Positions 1 to 11,619 of a stretch of 64,000 bases of DNA are shown piece by piece. The notes under the pieces are model-generated. The model made no database searches. It had not been told where the DNA came from and saw only the letters and a list, made by a program, of their open reading frames with translations. This DNA comes from Cavia porcellus (lineage: Eukaryota; Chordata; Mammalia; Rodentia; Caviidae). The position numbers were made by a program, and so were the translations under genes. Every line of letters begins with the position of its first letter. The first letter of the stretch is position 1. Where the stretch lies: contig NW_026947543.1 of assembly GCF_034190915.1 (NCBI RefSeq), positions 2,480,001 to 2,544,000 of the forward strand, read 5' to 3'.

Positions 1-43
1 TTGTGGCATTTTCTTTCCTCCCCTGAAACATTTGGCTTTCTAA

Positions 44-687
44 GTTTGAAAATTGAATAGACTGGGCTACTCAGGTTTGGACCCCATGTACCACCAACAG
101 AGCTAAAGACAGAGCCAATTACTTCCCTCCACTTGTCAAAATATGTCAAATTTGCTTGGTCACCACAACTTCAAAGAAAATTCTGAGGCAACTTAGAAAG
201 GTGAATCAAATACTGCCTGATTGTAATGGCTGTGGTTGTATGAGGTGGAAAGCTGCAGAGTTGGGCTGAAACTGTTCACAGAAATCCACAGGCTTGTGGT
301 TGCATGGCAACCATACTGGGCTGAGATTGGCTGAACATCACTGTGAGGTGGATTTTAGGCTCTAGGTTTGAAAATTTAAAAGACTGGGGTAGTCAAGTTT
401 GGAACACATCGACCACAGACAGACCAAAAGGTCTTTCAATTACTTCCCTCCACTTCTCAAAATATATCAAATTTTCTTGATCACTACAACTGTACAAAAA
501 ATTCTGAGGCAACATAGAGAGGCTAATCAAATACTGCATGATTGGAATGGCTGTGGTTGTAGGAGGTGGAAAGCTGCAGAGTTGGGCTGAAACAGTTCAC
601 AGAAAGCCACAAGCTTGTGGTTGCCAGGCAACCACACTGGGCTGTGATTGGCTGAGCACCATTGTGAGCTGGACTTTAGGCTCTAGG
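44..687 (+). repeat. Internal tandem duplication, two ~322-bp sub-repeats (44-365, 366-687)
   Basis: Both halves begin with GTTTGAAAATT and end with TTAGGCTCTAGG. In the same order they share CAATTACTTCCCTCCACTT, TTCTGAGGCAAC, GGAAAGCTGCAGAGTTGGGC, the GGTTGC..GCAACC palindrome and ATTGGCTGA. They differ at many single bases, so the duplication is older than the spread of the array. The same pair lies at the same phase in every unit, for example at about 3918-4561 in unit 2. Confidence 0.9.
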
Positions 688-782
688 ATACAAGTGTGCA
701 GTAGGAGACCTGAGTCCCAATGCTGGGCGTTGCCATGGAGACCTCAGTGTCACAGAGGACCTTGTAGGGCACGATTTAAATA
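617..782 (+). promoter_or_regulatory. Promoter-like cluster in unit 1: RFX-type palindrome, inverted CCAAT, X-box-like site, TATA-like
   Basis: Positions 617-635 are a perfect inverted repeat, GTGGTTGCCAGGCAACCAC, matching the RFX consensus GTNRCC(0-3N)RGYAAC. ATTGG (inverted CCAAT, the NF-Y core) follows at 647-651. A half-degenerate X-box-like GTTGCCATGGAGAC sits at 729-742 and TTTAAATA at 775-782. That promoter-like order is seen directly; activity is inference. In this unit the AP-1-like site is mutated. Confidence 0.45.
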
Positions 783-2695
783 GGATTAATATTCTTGGCC
801 TGGTATGCCACAGGATTCTCAGTGAAGGCTTCCCTGCTCAGAATTTGGGGATGGAAGTGCTTGCCAATCTACACATGGATGTACTTTCAATGGGATATGA
901 AATATGCCAGGGCCTGGAAGATGTACTCTGACATGTCCTATCCTTGAGCATATGCTTTTCCCTTGTCATGTCTGTCATTTGGCTGAGTCCTGTTCCCTAA
1001 GCTATTCAGTCAAGACTTGCTGGAATCATTCACCTGCAGTATAAGAGCTTTCTGTGAAATTTCTCAGCAGAAATCCTCTGCAAGCACATAGCTTTGGATA
1101 CGAGAGACAGTGGTGGAAGTTGAATTTCAAGGGCAGATATTTGAAAACAATGAAACAAGCCCCGAATAAGATCTTTACATGTTTCCCAGATGAATATGTT
1201 TGGAAATACGGGGGAAGATGGAGATCAAGACTGAGAAGAGTGCACACCCATTTCAAGGTACAATAACCAGGGAAAAACATGGGAAAGCAAGAGAGCTGGT
1301 TAATTTGATGTAAAAATCTTTGATGATGAAAGGAAAATTATATTCTCATGGTGATTTAATCAGGCTGTAGCAATGAAGTTCTCATGTTGGTTGTCCTATA
1401 TGTGGCCTTCTGCATTGGGCAGGGGATGCAGGACAGGAGATCTTCAAATAAATCTGGTGGAACACAAAATAGTGAAAAAAATATCAAGCTAAATCCTGTG
1501 TATTACTTCCCTTTGAGAACATATATGGATAATGTCCGGAGTTTCAAAAGAGAAAATGTCTATTGGGTCATGGTTTCACCAATGAAATGGTCACTTCACA
1601 TAACATTTTGAATTTTGCTTTCACAGTTGCTCATGTACTGGGCCTGAGTAAAGCAGAATGCAGAGTAATCCTCATCAATAGTTGTGCATTCCATAAGTGG
1701 TTTTAAAACCAGTGGAACCCTTTGGAGCTAGTGTTTGTATTTAATTGGTTGATTGGTTTTTCAAATTGTTTGTTTTACTATTTTTAACTTTGGGAGTCAG
1801 GGAAGCCCTCACTCATAGTGATTTAGACCTCTCCAAAAGCTCTGAAGTTATTCATGTAACAGCTGTTACATGTTATAAGTTTCTCCTATTAAAACTTGAA
1901 AGACTAACAGACTCTGCTACTTTTCATCTAAATTCAGTGTTGCACTAAATTCAGTTTTGGACTTTTTTTTACAAGTCCTTTGAAATGTGTCCTCCTCTAG
2001 TCACTGGTCGTGCTGGAATGTACTTTTTGTGAAGACAGGATATGAGCAAAGTGACACAAGTACAGTTTGCCACTACTCTGGACACCTGGTTAAATATCGA
2101 GTTGCCTAAATGGTGTGTGTTTTACTTTGATCTCTGCTCACACTTTGCTCATCCAGTTAGAACCACAGGGCTCCAGGCCATAGCGTTCCAGGCCTAAACA
2201 AGAAAATTTCCATTCCGTTTTGGCAGTTCATTCGTCTCTCATAATTACTTTTTCCACAAATGTGTGCTTCAGGAGAGGCCTGGTCTAAATGTGGAGAGGC
2301 CCATTTTCCTTCTCTCACTTTCAGACTTTCTAAGATTTTCAGTTACTATAGATTTGCCCAGACTTGCCATTGTCAAGGGACAGTGCACTTCACTTGAAGT
2401 TGTGCAGTATTACTTCATGTGTGTCCGTGGAAATTCCACCAATGGGAAACTCTTGCTGTAGTCATCTACAAGTGTTTCTGCATAAGAAAATATAACTAAC
2501 AAAGGATGTGGTTTCAAGCAGAATGAGGAATGGAGGGATAATCTTTATTTCAGTGCAGGTTGACCTTTCAAAGAAACAATAATTCCTATGAAATAGGAGG
2601 TAAAATCATTTGTAAAGAGACATGGATATGACATGCTCAACTTTATGTCACATTTTTTAAAAAGCCAAGGGCATTTGAGAAATTCTTGGCTGCTG

Positions 2696-2731
2696 AATTG
2701 TCCCTTTTTTCAAATTTCTCTTAGGTAAGAC
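2696..2731 (+). promoter_or_regulatory. Back-to-back 3'/5' splice site (recursive-splice-like), kept in all 14 units
   Basis: A pyrimidine-rich tract ends in TTCTCTTAG and is followed directly by GTAAGA, which is the layout of a recursive splice point. AG|GT boundaries fall after 2724, 6599, 10471, 14341, 18211, 22082, 25949, 29824, 33698, 37568, 41416, 45291, 49167 and 61815. Small tract changes (TTTTTCTTAG in units 3 and 6, TTCTCATAG in unit 7) leave AG|GTAAG intact. Whether the array is transcribed and spliced is unknown. Confidence 0.35.
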
Positions 2732-2764
2732 ACTCCAGTTTCTTCAAACCATGGTACTGTTCCT

Positions 2765-2818
2765 TCCATGTAAAAAACCATAGCAAAAAACAAAATAAAA
2801 TAAAACAAAACCCATCAA
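2765..2818 (+). repeat. A-rich tract in the unit
   Basis: The stretch is adenine-rich with scattered C, G and T and contains AATAAA-type hexamers. It recurs in every unit with small length changes. It could be the decayed tail of an old retroposon, but I recognise no element body upstream. Confidence 0.5.
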
Positions 2819-3225
2819 ATTACATTTGAGAGCACACAATTGCTCAGCAGGCCCACTATTCAAGAAGCTAGAGGTAAAGAAGCCTCAGCCTTCAGCCCAT
2901 GGCCTGAAGTTTTGTCTCTATCATGGCCCCTCAATTCCCTGGCATGTCCACATTAACTCATGAATCTTTACTCATTTCCTCTTCAAATGCACAGGATCCA
3001 ATATATTTGAACCCTGTTCACCTGGGCTGTAATCATGCAATGACACACCAGAGGAAGGGCAGCCACCCCCTTGCCTGGGGCCTTGGAGCTTATCACAATA
3101 GAAATGGAAACCTGAACAAGGGGAGCCAAAACAAAGAGAGGAATATTCCTAAAGTCTGAAACACAGAAGCTACCTATAGACCAGTAGTGGGATTTCACAA
3201 ATTATGTAAGAATCTCTGTGCACAT

Positions 3226-3329
3226 GCTTGGCATGGTCGCTCATGCCTATAATCCCAGCAATCTGGGGGCTGAGGTGGATGGATCCTTGGGAGTTCGAGT
3301 CCATCGTGGGCTATGAATTTATCTCAAGG
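3226..3329 (+). mobile_element. 7SL-derived SINE monomer, proto-B1-like (unit 1 copy)
   Basis: The block carries the 7SL/Alu/B1 signature GGCATGGTCGCTCATGCC (A-box region), CCTATAATCCCAGCA, GGCTGAGG and AGTTCGAGTCC (Pol III B box), ending near ATCTCAAGG. Between GGATC and GAGTTCGAG it is about 7 nt shorter than the Alu/7SL form, a deletion described for rodent proto-B1. It has no second monomer and no clear poly-A tail. It predates the amplification because every unit carries it at the same place. Confidence 0.7.
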
Positions 3330-4490
3330 CCTCTTTCAACAACTACATAAGATGCTGTTTCCAAAAAGAGGACAACAGAAAACTAGACACACTTGGTCTG
3401 GGCCCCAGGGTTCACTGCATGAGTTGTGGAGTCTAAATATTCCATGCCATGAGAAAATACCTGGGATTTTTAGTGAAAGGGGCATTTGCATCCCTTTTCT
3501 AAGGGTTTCCCTTTCACCATGTTACATTTGAATTCTGGGAATACCTGCTGGTGACAAGCTATCTAGCATTATGTTGGTTTAGGTATTGAGCTAGTACCTC
3601 ATGTTTAGTGTTCAGGGTTATGCTGGAATGGTTGCAGACCTCCTTGAGATAGCTATTGCAGACAAGTGAACCCCGAGGAAGCTGGATAGTTGAAGCAGGC
3701 ACTCCAAATATTCATGAACTGCAAGGATTCACTTTCATTTTGGGACTCATCTTCGGGTTGCTGGCTTTTAGTGCTAACTGATACTACCATGGTGGCAGTA
3801 ATCCAGCAGAGACTGCATGTATGGTTTGCAAGTTTGCTTCCCAAGCCACCAGAAACTTGGCAGAACACAAATCATTGTGGCATTTTCTTTCCTCCCCTGA
3901 AACATTTGGCTTTCTAAGTTTGAAAATTGAATAGACTGGGCTAGTCAGGTTTGGACCCCATGTACCACGAACAGAGCTAAAGACAGAGCCAATTACTTCC
4001 CTCCACTTGTCAAAATATGTCAAATTTGCTTGGTCACCACAACTTCAAAGAAAATTCTGAGGCAACTTAGAGAGGTGAATCAAATACTGCCTGATTGGAA
4101 TGGCTGTGGTTGTATGAGGTGGAAAGCTGCAGAGTTGGGCTGAAACTGTTCACAGAAATCCACAGGCTTGTGGTTGCATGGCAACCATACTGGGCTGAGA
4201 TTGGCTGAACATCACTGTGAGGTGGATTTTAGGCTCTAGGTTTGAAAATTTAAAAGACTGGGGTAGTCAAGTTTGGAACACATCGACCACAGACAGACCA
4301 AAAGGTCTTTCAATTACTTCCCTCCACTTCTCAAAATATATCAAATTTTCTTGATCACTACAACTGTACAAAAAATTCTGAGGCAACATAGAGAGGCTAA
4401 TCAAATACTGCATGATTGGAATGGCTGTGGTTGTAGGAGGTGGAAAGCTGCAGAGTTGGGCTGAAACAGTTCACAGAAAGCCACAAGCTT

Positions 4491-4656
4491 GTGGTTGCCA
4501 GGCAACCACACTGGGCTGTGATTGGCTGAGCACCATTGTGAGCTGGACTTTAGGCTCTAGGATACAAGTGTGCATTAGGAGACCTGAGTCACAATGCTGG
4601 GCGTTGCCATGGAGACTTCAGTGGCACAGAGGACCTTGTAGGGCAAGATTTAAATA
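4491..4656 (+). promoter_or_regulatory. Promoter-like cluster in unit 2 (best intact example)
   Basis: GTGGTTGCCAGGCAACCAC (4491-4509) is a perfect 19-nt RFX-type palindrome. ATTGG (4521-4525) is an inverted CCAAT, TGAGTCA (4585-4591) an AP-1-like site, GTTGCCATGGAGAC (4603-4616) a second X-box-like site and TTTAAATA (4649-4656) a TATA-like box. The first sub-repeat, about 320 bp upstream, has its own GGTTGC..GCAACC plus ATTGG pair, so each unit carries the X/Y-type module twice. The motifs are visible; function is inferred. Confidence 0.45.
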
Positions 4657-7100
4657 GGATGAATATTCCTGGCCTGGTATGCCACAGGATTCTCACTGAA
4701 GTTTTCACTGCTCAGAATTTGGGGATGGAAGTGCTTGCCAATCTACACATGGATGTACTTTCAATGGGATATGAAATATGCCAGGGCCTGGCAGATGTTC
4801 TCTGACATGTCCTATCCTTGAGCATATGCTTTTCCCTTGTCATGTCTGTCATTTGGCTGAGTCCTGTTCCCTAAGCTATTCAGTCAAGACTTGCTGGAAT
4901 CATTCACCTGCAGTATAAGAGCTTTCTGTGAAATTTCTCAGCAGAAATCCTCTGCAAGCACATAGCTTTGGACACGAGAGACAGTGGTGGAAGTTGAATT
5001 TCAAGGGCAGATATTTGAAAACAATGAAACAAGCCCCGAATAAGATCTTTACATGTTTCCCAGATGAATATGTTTGGAAATACGGGGGAAGATGGTGATC
5101 AAGACTGAGAAGAGTGCACACGCATTTCAAGGTACAAAAACCAGGGAAAAACATGGGAAAGCAAGAGAGCTGGTTAATTTGATGTAAAAATCTTTGATGA
5201 TGAAAGGAAAATTATATTCTCATGGTGATTTAATCAGGCTGTAGCAATGAAGTTCTCATGATGGTTGTCCTATGTGTGGCCTTCTGCATTGGGCAGTGGA
5301 TGCAGGACAGGAGATCTTCAAATAAATCTGGTGGAACACAAAATAGTGAAAAAAATATCAAGCTAAATCCTGTGTATTCCTTCCCTTTGAGAACATATAT
5401 GGATAATGTCCGGAGTTTCAAAAGAGAAAATGTCTATTGGGTCATGGTTTCACTAATGAAATGGTCACTTCACATAACATTTTGAATTTTGCTTTCACAG
5501 TTGCTCATGTACCAGGCCTGAGTAAAGCAGAATGCAGAGTAAGCCTCATCAATAGTTGTGCATTCCATAAGTGGTTTTAAAACCAGTGAAACCCTTTGGA
5601 CGTAGTGTTTGTATTTAATTGGTTGATTGGTTTTTCAAATTGTTTGTTTTACTATTTTTAACTTTGGGAGTCAGGGAAGCCCTCACTCATAGTGATTTAG
5701 ACCTCTCCAAAAGCTCTGAAGTTATTCATGTAACAGCTATTACATGTTATAAGTTTCTCCTATTAAAACTTGAACGACTAACAGACTCTGCTACTTTTCA
5801 TCTAAATTCAGTGTTGCGCTAAATTCAGTGTTGGACTTTTTTTTACAAGTCCTTTGAAATGTGTCATCCTCTAGTCACTGCTCGTGCTGGAATGTACTTT
5901 CTTGTGAAGACAGGATTTGCGCAAATTGACACAAGTACAGTTTGCCACTACTCTGGACACCTGGTTAAATATTGAGTTGCCTAAATGGTGTGTGTTTTAC
6001 TTTGATCTCTGCTCACACTTTGCTCATCCAGTTAGAACCACAGGGCTCCAGGCCATAGCGTTCTAGGCCTAAACAAGAAAATTTGCATTCCGTTTTGGGA
6101 GTTCATTCGTCTCTCATAATTACTTTTTCCACAAATGTGTGCTTCAGGAGAGGCCCGGTCTAAATGTGGAGAGGCCCATTTTCCTTCTCTCACTTTCAGA
6201 CTTTCTAAGATTTTCAGTTACTATAGATTTGCCCAGACTTGCCATTGTCAAGGGACAGTGCACTTCACTTGAAGTTGTGCAGTATTACTTCATGTGTGTC
6301 CGTGGAAATTCCACCAATGGGAAACTCTTGCTGTAGTCATCTCCAAGTGTTTCTGCGTAAGAAAATATAACTAACAAAGGATGTGGTTTCAAGCAGAATG
6401 AGGAATGGAGGGATAATCTTTATTTCAGTGCAGGTTGACCTTTCAAAGAAACAGTAATTCCTATGAAATAGGAGGTAAAATCTTTTGTAAAGAGACATGG
6501 ATATGACATGCTCAACTTTATGTCACATTTTTTAAAAAGCCAAGGGCATTTGAGAAATTCTTGGCTGCTGAATTGTCCCTTTTTTCAAATTTCTCTTAGG
6601 TAAGACACTCCAGTTTCTTCAAACCATGGTACAGTTCCTTCCATGTAAAAAACCAAAGCAAAAAACAAAATAAATTAAAACAAAACCCATCAAATTACAT
6701 TTGAGAGCACACAATTGCTCAGCAGGCCCACTATTCAAGAAGCTAGAGGTAAAGAAGCCTCAGCCTTCAGCCCATGGCCTGAAGTTTTGTCTCTATCGTG
6801 GCCCCTCAATTCCCTGGCATGTCCACATTAACTCATGAATCTTTACTCATTTCCTATTCAAATGCACAGGATCCAATATATTTGAACCCTGTACACCTGG
6901 GCTGTAATCATGCAATGATACACCAGAGGAAGGGCAGCCACCCCCTTGCCTGGGGCCTTGGAGCTTATCACAATAGAAATGGAAACCTGAACAAGGGGAG
7001 CCAAAACAAAGAGAGTAATATTCCTAAAGTCTGAAACACAGAAGCTACCTATAAACCAGTAGTGGGATTTCACAAATTATGTAAGAATCTCTGTGCACAT

Positions 7101-7204
7101 GCTTGGCATGGTCGCTCATGCCTATAATCCCAGCAATCTCAGGGCTGAAATGGATGGATCCTTGGGAGTTCGAGTCCATCGTGGGCTATGAATTTATCTC
7201 AAGG
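7101..7204 (+). mobile_element. Proto-B1-like SINE, unit 2 copy
   Basis: B box is GTTCGAGTCC (unaltered). The middle reads CAATCTCAGGGCTGAAATGG, a variant shared with units 3 and later neighbours. Confidence 0.65.
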
Positions 7205-7749
7205 GCTCTTTCAACAACTACATAAGATGCTGTTTCCAAAAAGAGGACAACAGAAAACTAGACACACTTGGTCTAGGTCCCGGGGTTCACTACATGAGTT
7301 GTGGAGTCTAAATATTCCATGCCATGAGAAAATACCTGGGATTTTTAGTGAAAGGGGCATTTGCATCCCTTTTCTAAGGGTTTCCCTTTCACCATGTTAC
7401 ATTTGAATTCTGGGAAAACCTGCTGGTGACAAGCTATCTAGCATTATGTTGGTTTAGGTATTGAGCTAGTACCTCATGTTTAGTGTTCAGGGTTATGCTG
7501 GAATGGCTGCAGACCTCCTTGAAATAGCTATTGCCGACAAGTGAACCCCGAGGAAGCTGGATAGTTGAAGCAGGCACTCCAAATATTCATACACTGCAAG
7601 GATTTCCTTTCATTTTGGGACTCATCTTCTGGTTGCTGGCTTTTAGTGCTAACTGATACTATCATGGTGGCAGTAATCCAGCAGAGACTGCATGTATGGT
7701 TTGTAGGTTTGCTTGCCAAGCCACCAGAAACTTGGCAGAACACAAATCA

Positions 7750-10700
7750 TTGTGGCATTTTCTTTCCTCCCCTGAAACATTTGGCTTTCTAAGTTTGAAA
7801 ATTGAATAGACTGGGCTAGTCAGGTTTGGACACCATGTACCTCCAACAGAGTTAAAGACAGAGCCAATTACTTCCCTCCACTTGTCAAAATATGTCAAAT
7901 TTGCTTGGTCACCACAACTTCAAAAAATTCTGAGGCAACTTAGACAGGTGAATCAAATACTGCCTGGCTGGAATGGCTGTGGTTGTATGAGGTGGAAAGC
8001 TGCAGAGTTGGGCTGAAACTGTTCACAGAAATCCACAGGCTTGTGGTTGCCAGGCAACCACACTGGGCTGAGATTGGCTGAACATCACTGTGAGGTGGAT
8101 TTTAGGCTGTAGGTTTGAAAATTTAAAAGACTGGTGTAGTCAAGTTTGGAACACTTCTACCACAGACAGACCAAAAGGTCTTTCAATTACTTCCCTCCAC
8201 TTCTCAAAATATGTCAAATTTTCTTGATCACTACAACTGTAAAAAAAATTCTGAGGCAACATAGAGAGGCTAATCAAATACTGCATGATTGGAATGGCTG
8301 TGGTTGTATGAGGTGCAAAGCTGCAGAGTTGGGCTCAAACAGTTCACAGAAAGCCACAAGCTTGTGGTTGCCAGCTAACCACACTGGGCTGTGATTGGCT
8401 GAGCACCATTGTGAGCTGGACTTTAGGCTCTAGGATACAAGTGTGCAGTAGGAGACCTGAGTCACAATGCTGGGCGTTGCCATGGAGACCTCCGTGTCAC
8501 AGAGGACCTTGTAGGGCAAGATTTAAATAGGATGAATATTCTTGGCCTGGTATGCCACAGGATTCTCACTGAAGGCTTCACTGCTCAGAATTTGGGGATG
8601 GAAATGTTTGCCAATCTACACATGGAAGTACCTTCAATGGGATATGAAATATGCCAGGGCCTGGCAGATGTTCTCTGACATGTCCTATCCTTGAGCATAT
8701 GCTTTTCACTTGTCATGTCTGTCATTTGGCTGAGTCCTGTTCCCTAAGCTATTCAGTCAAGACTTGCTGGAATCATTCACCTGCAGTATAAGAGCTTTCT
8801 GTGAAATTTCTCAGCAGAAATCCTCTGCAAGCACATAGCTTTGCATATGAGAGACAGTGGTGGAAGTTGAATTTCAAGGGCAGATATTTGAAAACAATGA
8901 AACAAGCCCCGAATAAGATCTTTACATGTTTCCCAGATGAATATGTTTGGAAATACGGGGGAAGATGGAGATAAAGACTGAGAAGAGTGCACACCCATTT
9001 CAAGGTACAAAAACCAGGGAAACACATGGGAAAGCAAGAGAGCTGGTTAATTTGATGTAAAAATCTTTGATGATGAAAGGAAAATTATATTCTCATGGTG
9101 ATTTAATCAGGCTGTAGCAGTGAAGTTCTCATGTTGGTTGTCCTATGTGTGGCCTTCTGCATTGGCCAGTGGATGCAGGACAGGAGATCTTCAAATAGAT
9201 CTGGTGGAACACAAAATAGTGAAAAAAATATCAATCTAAATCCTGTGTATTCCTTCCCTTTGAGAACATATATGGATAATGTCCGGAGTTTCAAAAGAGA
9301 AAATGTCTATTGGGTCATGGTTTCACCAATGAAATGGTCACTTCACATAACATTTTGAATTTTGCTTTCACAGTTGCTCATGTACCGGGCCTGAGTAAAG
9401 CAGAATGCAGAGTAAGCCTCATCAATAATTGTACATTCCATAAGTGGTTTTAAACCAGTGACACCCTTTTGAACTAGTGTTTGTATTTAATTGGTTGATT
9501 GGTTTTTCAAATTGTTTGTTTTACTATTTTTAACTTTGGGAGTCAGGGAAGCCCTCACTCATAATGATTTAGACCTCTCCAGAAGCTCTGAAGTTATTCA
9601 TGTAACAGCTATTACATGTTATAAGTTTCTCCTATTAAAACTTGAAAGACTAACAGACTCTGCTACTTTTCATCTAAATTCAGTGTTGCGCTAAATTCAG
9701 TGTTGGACTTTTTTTTACAAGTCCTTTGAAATGTGTCCTCCTCTAGTCACTGGTCGTGCTGGAATGTACTTTCTTGTGAAGACAGGATTTGAGCAAAGTG
9801 ACACAAGTACAGTTTGCCACTACTCTGGACACCTGGTTAAATATCGCGTTGCCTAAATGGTGTGTGTTTTACTTTGATCTCTGTTCACACTTTGCTCATC
9901 CAGTTAGAACCACAGGGCTCCAGGCCATAGCGTTCTAGGCCTAAACAAGAAAATTTCCATTCCGTTTTGGCAGTTCATTCGTCTCTCATATTTACTTTTT
10001 CCACAAATGTGTGCTTCAGGAGAGGCCCGGTCTAAATGTGGAGAGGCCCATTTTCCTTCTCTCACTTTCAGACTTTCTAAGATTTTCAGTTACTAGAGGT
10101 TTTCCCAGACTTGCCATTGTCAAGGGACAGTGCACTTCACTTGACGTTGTGCAGTATTACTTCATGTGTGTCCGTGGAAATTCCCCCAAAGGGAAACTCT
10201 TGCTGTAGTCATCTCCAAGTGTTTCTGCGTAAGAAAATATAACTAACAAACGATGTGGTTTCAAGCAGAATGAGCAATGGAGGGATAATCTTTATTTCAG
10301 TGCAGGTTGACCTTTCAAAGAAACAGTAATTCCTATGAAATAGGAGGTAAAATCTTTTGTAAAGAGACATGGATATGACATGCTCAACTTTATGTCACAT
10401 TTTTTAAAAAGCCAACGGCATTTGAGAAATTCTTGGCTGCTGAATTGTCCCTTTTTTCAAATTTTTCTTAGGTAAGACACTCCAGTTTCTTCAAACCATG
10501 GTACTGTTCCTTCAATGTAAAAACCAAGGCAAAAAACAAAATAAATTAAAATAAAACCCATCAAATTACATTTGAGAGCACACAATTGCTCAGCAGGCCC
10601 ACTATTCAAGAAGCTAGAGGTACAGAAGCCTCCGCCTTCAGCCCATGGCCTGAAGTTTTGTCTATATCATGGCCCCTCAATTCCCTGGCATGTCCACATT

Positions 10701-11619
10701 AACACATGAATCTTTATCATTTCCTCTTCAAATGCACAGGATCCAATATATTTGAACCCTGTTCACCTGGGCTGTAATCATCCAAAGACACACCAGAGGA
10801 AAGGCAGCCATCCCCTTTCCTGGGGCCTTGGAGTTTATCACAATAGAAATGGAAACCTGAACAAGGGGAGCCAAAACAAAGAGAGTAATATTCCTAAAGT
10901 CTGAAACACAGAAGCTACCTATAAACCAGTAGTGGGATTTCACAAATTATGTAAGAATCTCTGTGCACATGCTTGGCATGGTCGCTCATGCCTATAATCC
11001 CAGCAATCTCAGGGCTGAAATGGATGGATCCTTGGGAGTTCGAGTCCATCGTGGGCTATGAATTTATCTCAAGGCCTCTTTCAACAACTACATAAGATGC
11101 TGTTTCCAAAAAGAGGACAACAGAAAACTAGACACACTTGGTCTAGGTCCTGGGGTTCACTACATGAGTTGTGGAGTCTAAATATTCCATGCCATGAGAA
11201 AATACCTGGGATTTTTAGTGAAAGGGGCATTTGCATCCCTTTTCTAAGGGTTTCCCTTTCACCATGTTACATTTGAATTCTGGGAAAACCTGCTGGTGAC
11301 AAGCTATCTAGCATTATGTTGGTTTAGGTATTGAGCTAGTACCTCATGTTTAGTGTTCAGGGTTATGCTGGAATGGCTGCAGACCTCCTTGAAATAGCTA
11401 TTGCCGACAAGTGAACCCCGAGGAAGCTGGATAGTTGAAGCAGGCACTCCAAATATTCATACACTGCAAGGATTTCCTTTCATTTTGGGACTCATCTTCT
11501 GGTTGCTGGCTTTTAGTGCTAACTGATACTATCATGGTGGCAGTAATCCAGCAGAGACTGCATGTATGGTTTGTAGGTTTGCTTGCCAAGCCACCAGAAA
11601 CTTGGCAGAACACAAATCA
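7750..11619 (+). repeat. Macrosatellite unit 3 (3870 bp)
   Basis: First member of a very uniform block (units 3-5). It has the 4-nt-shorter CTTCAAAAAATTC spacer near 7918. The second palindrome is damaged (GCCAGCTAACC near 8370), whereas units 4 and 5 keep GCCAGGCAACC. GATGGAGATAAAG near 8970 adds a TAA in the frame open in other units. Confidence 0.95.
10971..11074 (+). mobile_element. Proto-B1-like SINE, unit 3 copy
   Basis: B box GTTCGAGTCC is intact. The sequence is almost the same as in unit 4. Confidence 0.65.

Larger units (their letters stand above)
1..3874 (+). repeat. Macrosatellite unit 1 (3874 bp)
   Basis: The first bases reappear at 3875 and the whole stretch aligns to the next unit without large gaps. 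The first sub-repeat has a GCATGG-centred form of the palindrome (296-314) that only units 1 and 2 share. The AP-1-like site near 712 reads TGAGTCC instead of TGAGTCA. An 84-codon open frame at 1054 that runs on in later units is cut short by TAA near 1264. No protein gene is supported. Confidence 0.95.
3875..7749 (+). repeat. Macrosatellite unit 2 (3875 bp)
   Basis: Closest to unit 1: it shares the GCATGG-centred palindrome in the first sub-repeat and the CTTCAAAGAAAATTC spacer. The A of GATGGAGATCAAG is T here (near 5097), which puts a TGA in the frame that is open in later units. The recursive-splice-like AG|GT falls after 6599. Confidence 0.95.

Noticed and set aside
900..985. CATG-containing sites (GACATGTCC, GTCATGTCT) as a p53-type element
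   Set aside because: The half-sites have mismatches and the spacing is too long for a convincing response element.
1054..1266. 84-codon open frame (and an antisense partner) that recurs in most units
   Set aside because: It is cut short by different stops in units 1, 2 and 3-5, has no recognisable domain, and both strands are equally open. It looks like a by-product of low divergence.
1745..1948. 67-codon hydrophobic frame (MVDWFFKLF...) present in all units
   Set aside because: The AT-rich sequence gives hydrophobic codons by chance. There is no homology I recognise, and nearly identical units make conservation uninformative.
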